A stretch of 8,366 nt of DNA, from the NCBI GenBank assembly GCA_903881535.1, contig CAIRTT010000511.1, forward strand, positions 1 to 8,366, given 5' to 3'. The stretch's first letter is position 1; each line of letters opens with the position of its first letter. Below the pieces are notes generated by a model. The model was not told the origin of the DNA. It saw only the letters and a program-made list of their open reading frames with translations, and did not search any database. Shown piece after piece: positions 1-6,307 of the stretch. The position numbers and the translations under genes are program-made. This DNA comes from an uncultured Armatimonadota bacterium (GTDB lineage Bacteria > Armatimonadota > Armatimonadia > Armatimonadales > Armatimonadaceae).

Positions 1-1850
1 CAAAGGTCAGAAACCATTCCCTGAAAGGTTGCCCCGGTTCCACGGTCACCAATGTGAATAGGAAGATTCGTTGAAAACGTGCCTGACAGCGTGTTGTGAT
101 CAGGCGTGATGGAGACTTTCTCGCCATTTATGTACAAAGCTACGCCAGCTGGCCCACCACTGCCATCGTTTGTGATGACGGTATGTACCCACTGCTTCAT
201 CGGAGCTTTGAAGGAACTACGAAAGCGGAGTGCGTTTGCAGGCCAATTATTGATGAAGTGCAGGAGCGGTGAGCTGCCTTCCAAATAGAAATCCCATCCC
301 TTGAGGTTGTTTCCAACATCCATTTGAGATAACGGAATTCCAGCACCATTTTCTGACCAATACCAAAACGAAATGCTAAACGGCTTAGACAATGTCAGCG
401 TTGGGGCGCTTGTGATGGTGGGGGCAGTGCCCGTACCGACACGCATCGCTGGCATTCGTTCCGGACCATCCGCTGCTGTCGTCATTGAGCCTGGCTGACC
501 ATTTTTTGACTTTGTTCCGACGCTTAATGGCCGGTCACCCAGAATCCAACGGTACTCATCCCTAACAATCGGTCCTCGATTACGATTTCCAAGCCCAGCT
601 AAAATATTCCCAGATGCCGCCTTACATTCGCGTGTAAGGCCATCAATACGCTGTGAAAGTGCATCCAGCTGAGCCTGCTCTGCCGGCGAAACCGCCGCAA
701 TAAACGGCTTGGCATTTCCGCGCATCCCATCAAGACCCTCTTCATCGATATTATTAAACAACGCGAAGAACTTGTAATACTCCTGCATCGCAATAGGGTC
801 ATACTTGTGGTCATGGCACTGGGCGCAGCGGAGAGTCAGCCCCATCGTTACCGTTGCAGTGGTATCAACACGATCCGCAACGTAGGCCGTTTGATACTCT
901 TCAGGGATTGCACCGCCTTCAAAATTAATCGGGTGGTTTCGGTTAAATCCCGTTGCCACAAGCTGATCGGTTGTTGCATTCGGAAGCAGGTCACCCGCCA
1001 GCTGCTCTGTAAGAAACCTGTCGTAAGGCATATTGGTGTTGAATGCCCGGATGACCCAATCGCGCCAGCGAAACATATCCCGGTGGCTGTCAATATGATA
1101 ACCATGCGTGTCGGCGTAACGGGCCAAATCAAGCCACATCAGTGCCATGCGTTCACCATAGGCTGGTCGCGCGAGGATGTTGTCAACTACCCGCTCGTAC
1201 GCATCAGGCTTTTTATCAGCCAAAAATGCATCAACATCATCAGCCGTTGGAGGCAACCCGGTCAAATCCAGAGTAACTCTTCGCAGAAGCGTTGTTTTAC
1301 TTGCCATTCCAAGAGGTTGTAATTGCTGGCTGGATAACCCTTTGTTGATGAAATAATCAACTGGATTTCCACTCATCTTAGGTAGCACTGGGCGAATCAC
1401 GGGTGTAAAAGCCCAGTGGTCCTCGTACTTTGCACCTTCATCAATCCAGTGCCGAATATCTTGAAGCTGGCTTGGTTTTATACGCCTCTGTGTGGTTGCC
1501 GGAGGCATATGGCGCGGGTCACTCGCCGGAAGCAGCATTCTCTCGATGGCAGCCGATGCGACTTGGTCGTGGGGGATAATTGCTTTGCGGCCGCTGGAGA
1601 GGATACTGGTTGCACCTGCAAACGTATCGAGGCGCAGCCCCGCGGCCCGTGTCTTTGAATCTGGACCGTGGCACTTGTAGCAGTTTTCAGAAAGGATCGT
1701 TCGTATGCTTTTGGCGAACGATACCGGTTGATGTTTCGCCAAATTTTCGTGTGGCTTTTCAGCGACTGGAACCGCAGCAATGACGCCCGTAATCAACAGG
1801 GAACCTAGCGTTACGGCTACTTGGGTAAATCGATTCACAACATGCAACAT
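1..1850 (-). CDS. Planctomycete-type cytochrome c protein (PSCyt1-DUF1549-LamG-like), partial at 3' end
   Basis: The frame is open for 616 codons from ATG at 1850 to the left window edge, with no stop, so the C-terminus lies outside. Residues 1-30 look like a signal peptide: Arg7, a hydrophobic stretch from Val11, and a likely cleavage site after AVPVA. A first haem motif, CYKCH, is at 57-61 in a PSCyt1-like domain (about 45-140). A DUF1549-like domain follows (about 165-370) with TLDLTGLPPT, YGERMALMWLDLARYAD and a second motif, CAQCHDHKYDPI, at 342-353. Residues 485-615 resemble a LamG/concanavalin-like jelly roll (FSISFWYW, WVHTVITND, LYINGEKV). In this family a DUF1553 domain normally comes next, so that is expected beyond the edge. 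These proteins are exported or periplasmic, and their biochemical role is poorly defined; links to polysaccharide use and electron transfer are inferred. No clear ribosome binding site precedes the start. It diverges from the propeller gene with only a 36-base gap. Confidence 0.9.
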   Translation of the reverse strand, partial: MLHVVNRFTQVAVTLGSLLITGVIAAVPVAEKPHENLAKHQPVSFAKSIRTILSENCYKCHGPDSKTRAAGLRLDTFAGATSILSSGRKAIIPHDQVASAAIERMLLPASDPRHMPPATTQRRIKPSQLQDIRHWIDEGAKYEDHWAFTPVIRPVLPKMSGNPVDYFINKGLSSQQLQPLGMASKTTLLRRVTLDLTGLPPTADDVDAFLADKKPDAYERVVDNILARPAYGERMALMWLDLARYADTHGYHIDSHRDMFRWRDWVIRAFNTNMPYDRFLTEQLAGDLLPNATTDQLVATGFNRNHPINFEGGAIPEEYQTAYVADRVDTTATVTMGLTLRCAQCHDHKYDPIAMQEYYKFFALFNNIDEEGLDGMRGNAKPFIAAVSPAEQAQLDALSQRIDGLTRECKAASGNILAGLGNRNRGPIVRDEYRWILGDRPLSVGTKSKNGQPGSMTTAADGPERMPAMRVGTGTAPTITSAPTLTLSKPFSISFWYWSENGAGIPLSQMDVGNNLKGWDFYLEGSSPLLHFINNWPANALRFRSSFKAPMKQWVHTVITNDGSGGPAGVALYINGEKVSITPDHNTLSGTFSTNLPIHIGDRGTGATFQGMVSDL

Positions 1851-1852
1851 GT
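1840..1852. repeat. Palindrome ACATG-CAA-CATGT over the cytochrome gene start
   Basis: A perfect 5-bp inverted repeat with a 3-base centre covers the ATG at 1850 in the narrow divergent region. Read on the minus strand it is also a tandem CATGTTG CATGTTG. It could be a small operator or chance; no regulator is identifiable. Confidence 0.3.
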
Positions 1853-1886
1853 GCCATTCTAACGATGAATCTTCACAAGCACAAAG

Positions 1887-3581
1887 GTGAGGGTAAAATG
1901 CCAACCTGTGACAACTATTGCGGACATTCGCCTTCTCTCCCAGCGTAAGGCGCGGGGAACATATGCCATACATCAAAATGCGATTAGCGATGATGGGGTG
2001 ATTACGGTAGCGGTACCCGATGACTACGAAGTCCGTGTGCTCCACTTTACCCGCCATGATTCTGCAGACCGTCCATCCGTTGTTGATACTGTCTCGGTAG
2101 AAACGCTAAGGCAGCTACAGCTGAGCCCGAATGGACTGGTTGCAATCGGTATCACTGATGATGACTTTTACATTTTTACGAATGGACGTAAAACGCGCTT
2201 TCTGACGGATCGCCGACTTGCGTATCATTCGGTTGCACTGTCGGGAAATAGTCGCTTTGCTTACGTTGCCAGTGACATTTTGATGCATGGCTATGCGGTC
2301 GGTATTGGGGACACGAGTAACCGTCTGCTGTGGACCAAAGACCTGCAACAGCCAACAGAGCTTGTTGCGATTTCACCAAATGGCAAGTTCATCGCCGTTG
2401 TAGGCTCAGCTGGTGAAATCATTATCCTCTCTGATGCACGCGATACGCTCGTCACGGTTCACTCTGGGCTCTTTCCAATCAGCATTTGCATCGATAACGA
2501 TGCCACCACAGCCGTTGTTGGACGCGATATGTTTGACAACCAAATGAAGGCTAAGGTGACAGATGTCAGCGGAGACTACAGGCTCATCGCAGACATTGAT
2601 GGTGAGCCATGTGGGATTGCAGTTCTACCGGGCGGCAATATTGTTGCGGTTCCGACGGCTGTCGATACGAGATCTGGCAAAATCGTGTTCGCAGGTACTG
2701 GGGAAGGAGTTGATGCTTGGGAACTCCTTATTGATGTTGGTTGCCCATCAGGAATATCGCTCTCACCCTGCGGTGACTATCTGGGTATCAGTACACGGGA
2801 TGGAGCGGTTTACCGATTTGAAGTAGATTCGGTCATAAAGTCTGGCACATCCGCCGAGCAGGCACATCAAGCGTTCGAGCAAGATGTCAAAAATGGAAAC
2901 GTTGCCGCGGCACTCGTAGAATTTTGCTCCAAGTGGGTTGAGAATCAAACATCTGAATACGCCATCGTTGCCGAACACGTTGCACGTGACCTCGTCGACG
3001 CAGTCAGTAATCTAACGCTTGACCAGCACCACGCATTCCTACAGCAGCTGTGTGGGCAATCATCCAAGCTCATCATTCCCAGTGTTTTTACAATTGCCAT
3101 CACTCAAGCAACTGCATCACATGTACGACGTGCAGTCGAAACGAAAACATCATCCGTTTCGGAACAACTTGATGTTCTTGCAAGTATTCAAAATGTAACT
3201 GGCATCCTGATCATTGATAAAGAACTTACCAAAATGCTGCAAGCATACATTGAGTCTGCCAGTGTGTTGGTTTATCAGGAAATGTCTGCTGCAATTCAGC
3301 TCGGGAATCTTGACCGGGCATCAGAGCTAGCCGTAAAGGCAAGCCAGTCGGGCGTTACCAGCAGTATTGTTCATGACTTACATGCCAAGGTAAACCTTGA
3401 ACGAACATTACAGGATGCCAATGTCCGCTACGATGCGAAGGACTTTGCGGGCGCTCTCTTTGGATACAGAAAAGTGTTGCGATGGATGCCGGATAACCGC
3501 GAAATTCGGGCAAGGATACAGTTTGCAGAAGCGATGGTAAGTGATTCCGGACTACAGGATAGGTTTTCACGATTGGAGTAA
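1887..3581 (+). CDS. Seven-bladed beta-propeller protein with helical/TPR-like C-terminus, function unknown
   Basis: I do not recognise a named family. Seven repeats of a hydrophobic-S-x-(N/D)-G-hydrophobic type occur at about residues 32, 79, 117, 161, 201, 246 and 291 (for example LSPNG, ISPNG, LSPCG), 38-47 residues apart. This is the rhythm of a seven-bladed WD40/YVTN-like propeller filling residues 25-313. Residues 320-564 are predicted helical by eye and end in one TPR-like unit (about 506-540, YDAKDFAGALFGYRKVL then PDN). There is no signal peptide or membrane segment, so it is probably a cytoplasmic scaffold. Both usable starts are GTG: 1887, which has no upstream Shine-Dalgarno sequence, and 1908, which lies 14 bases after GGTGAGGG; the true protein may be 557 residues. 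It ends 4 bases before comF, whose ribosome binding site sits in its last codons, so the two are probably co-translated. Confidence 0.8.
   Translation: MRVKCQPVTTIADIRLLSQRKARGTYAIHQNAISDDGVITVAVPDDYEVRVLHFTRHDSADRPSVVDTVSVETLRQLQLSPNGLVAIGITDDDFYIFTNGRKTRFLTDRRLAYHSVALSGNSRFAYVASDILMHGYAVGIGDTSNRLLWTKDLQQPTELVAISPNGKFIAVVGSAGEIIILSDARDTLVTVHSGLFPISICIDNDATTAVVGRDMFDNQMKAKVTDVSGDYRLIADIDGEPCGIAVLPGGNIVAVPTAVDTRSGKIVFAGTGEGVDAWELLIDVGCPSGISLSPCGDYLGISTRDGAVYRFEVDSVIKSGTSAEQAHQAFEQDVKNGNVAAALVEFCSKWVENQTSEYAIVAEHVARDLVDAVSNLTLDQHHAFLQQLCGQSSKLIIPSVFTIAITQATASHVRRAVETKTSSVSEQLDVLASIQNVTGILIIDKELTKMLQAYIESASVLVYQEMSAAIQLGNLDRASELAVKASQSGVTSSIVHDLHAKVNLERTLQDANVRYDAKDFAGALFGYRKVLRWMPDNREIRARIQFAEAMVSDSGLQDRFSRLE
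3575..3578 (+). promoter_or_regulatory. Ribosome binding site that sets the comF start
   Basis: GGAG lies 7 bases before ATG at 3586 and overlaps the penultimate codons of the propeller gene. It favours 3586 over the in-frame GTG at 3541 (inside the upstream gene) and over the ATG at 3598. Confidence 0.7.
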
Positions 3582-3585
3582 CAGT

Positions 3586-4239
3586 ATGGGACTTGCAATG
3601 GAGTCGTTGGTGGATTTGTTGTTTCCGCGCCAGTGTTCTCATTGCGATACCTGGGATATGGGTTGGCTTTGTCCTAGTTGCTCATCTCAGATCTCCTTCA
3701 TTCAATCTTCCACGAAGCATGAACTGAGGTCTTGTTCCGGAGTGAGGGCACTAACGCAGTACACAGGAATTGTTAAAGATGTGTTACATCGCACGAAGTA
3801 TGAGGATCAACCCTGGAGGCTGATACGATTCACATCGGCGGTAATCGAAAACGAACCAGATACAACGTGGCTGGATGAAATTGATCTTATAGTTCCAATG
3901 CCAGGTGATCCTTGGCGAACATGGAAACGTGGATTTAATCCTGCTCATATTATTGGAACCGAGATTGCGCGCTCAACGAAGCGGCCTGTTGCGCACCCTA
4001 GATGGTTTACTCGCACCGGATCAAAGCCTCAACAAGCACTCTCAATGGACGAACGAAGTAAGCGGTATCAGGAGAATGTTTTTAGACTGAACAACCGATA
4101 TTTTGGTGAAAAAGAGGGAGCGAAGTGCTTGCTTGTGGATGATATTGCTACCACGGGCGCAACGTTGCGAGCGGCAGCGGATACTCTTCTAGCCTCAGGC
4201 CTCAACGTAGATTTACTGGTTCTGAGCATTGGACTATAG
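3586..4239 (+). CDS. comF: ComF family phosphoribosyltransferase-like protein
   Basis: This 217-residue protein has the full ComF layout. The N-terminal zinc-ribbon-like site is C17-x2-C20 and C29-x2-C32. The segment RTWKRGFNPAHII (111-123) and the stretch from SKPQQ to NVF (146-165) are typical family positions. A PRPP-binding loop of type I phosphoribosyltransferases, LLVDDIATTGAT, is at 182-193. Relatives (ComF, GntX) work in the cytoplasm; in naturally competent bacteria ComF is needed for uptake or handling of transforming single-stranded DNA. The enzymatic substrate of the family is not settled, and no other competence gene is visible here. The start at 3586 is supported by GGAG 7 bases upstream, and the length is normal for the family. 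The 4-base gap after the propeller gene suggests translational coupling. Confidence 0.92.
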   Translation: MGLAMESLVDLLFPRQCSHCDTWDMGWLCPSCSSQISFIQSSTKHELRSCSGVRALTQYTGIVKDVLHRTKYEDQPWRLIRFTSAVIENEPDTTWLDEIDLIVPMPGDPWRTWKRGFNPAHIIGTEIARSTKRPVAHPRWFTRTGSKPQQALSMDERSKRYQENVFRLNNRYFGEKEGAKCLLVDDIATTGATLRAAADTLLASGLNVDLLVLSIGL

Positions 4240-4354
4240 TGTGAGACAAAAAAAGACGGCACCACGATTGCAGTGCCGCTTCCACAATCGTGGAGAGAAA
4301 AGGAGATCACACATCGGCAAGATTAGCACACCTGCTAGTTGATGTCAATGTGTG
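4239..4354 (+). promoter_or_regulatory. Structured leader region upstream of hflX, possible RNA switch
   Basis: Several complementary segments compete here. GTGTGA (4239-4244) can pair with TCACAC (4307-4312). The overlapping CACACAT (4308-4314) can instead pair with ATGTGTG (4348-4354), which contains the likely GTG start of hflX. GCACAC (4326-4331) can also pair with GTGTGC (4350-4355). Between them CGGCAC (4257-4262) matches GTGCCG (4273-4278), and CCACGATTG (4262-4270) matches CAATCGTGG (4285-4293), in an interleaved, pseudoknot-like order. AGGAG at 4301-4305 lies in an otherwise unpaired purine-rich stretch, but no usable start codon follows at normal spacing. I do not recognise a known riboswitch class. 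Confidence 0.4.
4248..4278 (-). terminator. Possible minus-strand intrinsic terminator between comF and hflX
   Basis: Read on the minus strand, the 6-bp stem CGGCAC/GTGCCG (arms 4273-4278 and 4257-4262, 10-base loop) is followed after two bases by seven Ts (4254-4248). No minus-strand gene lies upstream, so if it works it would stop antisense transcription from hflX before comF. The stem is short and overlaps the other leader pairings. Confidence 0.3.
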
Positions 4355-5725
4355 CATCTGTCGAACGGTAGATTTTGGGTAAAGGTACAAACGAGCTTGA
4401 ATGAACGCGGTCATCTGACAAAGGTTGAAATTTTTGGATTGCTGGTTGCCGTTGAAACAGACGAACATATCGATTCGATCGAAGTACGTCTGCTTGAATT
4501 GGAGGAACTCGCAAACACGGCAGGGATTACCGTTGTGTCGACGCTTGAGCAGCGCAAGCGTCGTTTTGACCCGGCGACCCTTGTTGGCCAGGGCAAGGTT
4601 CAGGAAATCGTTGATGCTGTGTCCTTACATAGCCCTGGAATCGTTGTTTTCGACAACGAGCTGACGCCAACGCAGCAACGTAACCTTGGCGAAGCAATGA
4701 AGTGTCGCGTTATCGATCGAACCCAGCTGATTCTCGATATCTTTGCACAACGTGCACGAACACGGGAGGGCAAGCTGCAAGTTGAGCTTGCGCAGATGTC
4801 CTATCTCCTTCCACGCCTCAGCATGCTCTACACCAAGTTTGAACGTCAACAGGGTGGTATCGGAGTGCGTGGTGGTGGTGGAGAAACCAAGCTGGAGCTT
4901 GACCGACGAAAAGTACGGGAACGCATAATCGAGCTGCAGCGTGAACTTGAAGATGTTAAGAAGAAACGAAGACTGCAACGAAAAGGGCGTAAAGACTTGC
5001 CGTTTCCTACGGCAACACTGGTTGGGTATACATCTGCTGGCAAATCAACGATTTTGAATTCGTTATCCGATGCGGCTGTTCTTGCCGACAAGATGCTTTT
5101 TTCGACCCTTGATCCAACGACTCGGCGGGTAAACCTACCAGATGGTCGAGGAATCCTGCTCACCGATACTGTTGGCTTCATTCGAAATCTGCCCCATGAC
5201 CTCGTGGCGGCCTTCAGGGCAACCCTTGAAGAGGTCAATGATGCTGACATGTTGCTGCATATCGTTGATGCAAGCAGTGACGAAGCCGATCGGCATCGTG
5301 ACACGGTCCTTGAGACACTGGAAAATCTCGGAGCCTCAAATAAGCCAATCATTACGGTTTTCAATAAGCGTGATGCTGTTGAGGACTTAGAGGCCCTCGA
5401 TCACCTAATGGCCACCATTCCAAATTCCTGTTCGATATCGGCTAAGACAGGGGATGGCATGGACACGCTCATGGATGCGATTGCCGATGTCCTGAAATCA
5501 TTGGTTCGCACGTTGACGGTTTTGCTTCCATATCAACGATCCGATCTCTTGGCCAAATGTCATGCACATGGAATTGTCCATGCGCTTGAGTATGTTGAAA
5601 AGGGAGTTCAGCTGACAGTCGACTTACCCGATGCTCTATTTGTTGAGTTATCACCATTTGACGTGACACCGAAAGAGCAACCATTTTGGTTGGTCGAAAA
5701 CGAAAAACCGGAGCTTGAAGATTAG
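4352..5725 (+). CDS. hflX: GTPase HflX, ribosome-splitting factor
   Basis: The N-terminal HflX domain (about 25-215) carries the family signature RFDPATLVGQGKVQEI (71-86), IDRTQLILDIFAQRA (121-135), YLLPRLSMLYTKFERQQGGI (151-170) and the GGGGETKLELDRRK loop (174-187), followed by a charged coiled-coil helix to about 212. The GTPase domain has G1 GYTSAGKST (225-233), the switch I segment LFSTLDPTTR (249-258), G3 DTVGF (272-276), G4 NKRD (338-341) and G5 SAK (363-365). HflX binds the 50S subunit, hydrolyses GTP and splits stalled or stressed ribosomes. At 457 residues it is slightly long for the family. An in-frame stop at 4340 limits the start to GTG 4352 or later; TTG 4397 would give 442 residues and is a real alternative. 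Neither has a good ribosome binding site, consistent with an unusual leader. The last codons form part of a terminator hairpin. Confidence 0.95.
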   Translation: MHLSNGRFWVKVQTSLNERGHLTKVEIFGLLVAVETDEHIDSIEVRLLELEELANTAGITVVSTLEQRKRRFDPATLVGQGKVQEIVDAVSLHSPGIVVFDNELTPTQQRNLGEAMKCRVIDRTQLILDIFAQRARTREGKLQVELAQMSYLLPRLSMLYTKFERQQGGIGVRGGGGETKLELDRRKVRERIIELQRELEDVKKKRRLQRKGRKDLPFPTATLVGYTSAGKSTILNSLSDAAVLADKMLFSTLDPTTRRVNLPDGRGILLTDTVGFIRNLPHDLVAAFRATLEEVNDADMLLHIVDASSDEADRHRDTVLETLENLGASNKPIITVFNKRDAVEDLEALDHLMATIPNSCSISAKTGDGMDTLMDAIADVLKSLVRTLTVLLPYQRSDLLAKCHAHGIVHALEYVEKGVQLTVDLPDALFVELSPFDVTPKEQPFWLVENEKPELED

Positions 5726-5741
5726 ACCTTCATGCTCCGGT
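5707..5741. terminator. Hairpin terminator between converging hflX and small-protein operon
   Basis: ACCGGAGC-T-TGAAG (5707-5720) pairs with CTTCA-T-GCTCCGGT (5728-5741): 13 base pairs and one T-T mismatch around a 7-base loop holding the hflX stop codon. On the minus strand it is followed directly by TTTTTCGTTTTC, a good intrinsic terminator 21 bases after the lipoprotein stop. On the plus strand the following sequence is only moderately T-rich, so stopping hflX transcription is less certain. Confidence 0.75.
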
Positions 5742-5761
5742 ATGGTTTGGTTCGGCGTCGC

Positions 5762-5920
5762 TTAGCTTCCAGCTCCAGTATCCTTAGGCTTCATTGGGCC
5801 CTCGTAGTAGCTGCCGCTCTTTGGCTTTGCTTCTTCCTGCTTGCCACAGGATGCGGCAAATATGCCTGCGAATGTTGCGATTAGTACAATGGCCGTAAGG
5901 CGTTTTATTGTCATGTTCAT
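5762..5920 (-). CDS. Small predicted lipoprotein with YYEG motif
   Basis: This is a 52-residue gene, ATG at 5920 to TAA at 5762-5764. The N-terminus (Lys6, Arg7, then a hydrophobic run from Leu8 to Ala23) ends in FAASC at 21-25, a plausible though not consensus lipobox with Cys25 as the lipidated residue. The predicted mature part is only 28 residues: a charged linker, KPKSGSYYEGPMK (32-44) and a Gly/Ser end. The KPK(S/T)G..YYEG.M block also occurs in the neighbouring 97-residue membrane protein, suggesting the two are paralogues or bind the same partner. It starts 26 bases after that gene ends. GAGGT, 7 bases before the ATG, selects the first of two close ATG codons (5920 rather than 5914). 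Function unknown; location is probably an envelope membrane. Confidence 0.8.
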   Translation of the reverse strand: MNMTIKRLTAIVLIATFAGIFAASCGKQEEAKPKSGSYYEGPMKPKDTGAGS

Positions 5921-5927
5921 AGTCAGT

Positions 5928-5932
5928 ACCTC
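5928..5932 (-). promoter_or_regulatory. Ribosome binding site of the small lipoprotein gene
   Basis: GAGGT on the minus strand is 7 bases from ATG 5920 and 13 from ATG 5914. This supports translation of the small gene and picks its start. Confidence 0.65.
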
Positions 5933-5946
5933 AAAACCTACCCGGT

Positions 5947-6240
5947 TTAGTTTGAAACTTTGTCGTCCTTTGGTGCGCCTGGATTAGCACTCACTGGACT
6001 TACAGCCGTTCCATCCTTGTCGGGACGGTTCGGATCAAGCTTTTTGATGATGTTGCCCTTCGCATCTACTAACATGGTCCGAGATTTATTCATCATCGCA
6101 CCTTCGTAGTAGACAACACCAGTTTTTGGCTTTTGCTCATCAGGCTTCATTAGCACGACAACCGCGATGATGCCGCCGATAATAACGACGAGAGCGGCTC
6201 CCAAGGTGATTTTTTGCCCTTTATTGAGTGTTGCTAACAT
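5947..6240 (-). CDS. Small single-pass membrane protein with YYEG motif, function unknown
   Basis: This 97-residue protein has a short Lys-containing N-terminus, one strong transmembrane helix (about 11-31) and a hydrophilic tail of some 65 residues. The tail begins with EQKPKTGVVYYEGAMMNKS (35-53), continues with a MLVDAKGNIIKKLDP strand-like stretch (56-70), and ends in a Pro/Gly/Asp-rich, probably disordered segment. The helix lacks a signal-peptidase site, so it is likely an uncleaved anchor. AGGGG lies 5 bases before the ATG. It sits between a pseudopilin gene and a small lipoprotein gene sharing its KPK-YYEG-M motif, so a role beside the pseudopilin system is suggested by position alone. 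I do not recognise a named family. Confidence 0.82.
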   Translation of the reverse strand: MLATLNKGQKITLGAALVVIIGGIIAVVVLMKPDEQKPKTGVVYYEGAMMNKSRTMLVDAKGNIIKKLDPNRPDKDGTAVSPVSANPGAPKDDKVSN

Positions 6241-6259
6241 TCTCTCCCCTTAACGACAA

Positions 6260-6291
6260 CACGGTGGCCACAATAAATCGTGACCACCGTG
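6260..6291 (-). repeat. Intercistronic hairpin after the pseudopilin gene
   Basis: CACGGTGG-C-CAC (6260-6271) faces GTG-A-CCACCGTG (6280-6291) around an 8-base AT-rich loop: 8 bp, one mismatch, then 3 bp. It lies between the pseudopilin stop (6308) and the next gene's ribosome binding site. No strong T-run follows on the minus strand, so it is more likely a partial terminator or an mRNA 3'-end stabiliser that raises pseudopilin over the downstream genes. Confidence 0.6.
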
Positions 6292-6307
6292 CAGATCAAC
6301 CATCTAA

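Noticed and set aside
807..1322. A 171-codon plus-strand open frame
   Set aside because: It lies fully antisense to the DUF1549 part of the cytochrome gene, whose motifs are unmistakable; its translation shows no family-like features and no ribosome binding site was noted.
599..1780. Apparent break-up of the left-hand gene into short minus-strand frames (599-814, 848-1132, 1478-1780), suggesting a pseudogene
   Set aside because: Direct translation from 1850 gives one uninterrupted frame of 616 codons to the window edge; the short frames are in other phases.
4257..4293. A plus-strand intrinsic terminator after comF
   Set aside because: The 9-bp stem (4262-4270 with 4285-4293) is followed by a purine-rich GAGAGAAAAGGAG rather than a T-run.
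4302..4360. A hidden short gene using AGGAG at 4301-4305
   Set aside because: No ATG, GTG or TTG follows within normal spacing; the nearest ATG (4342) is 36 bases away and opens only 9 codons.
4846..5364. A 172-codon minus-strand open frame inside hflX
   Set aside because: It is antisense to the conserved GTPase motifs and is Ser/Arg-rich, as expected from complementing this coding sequence.
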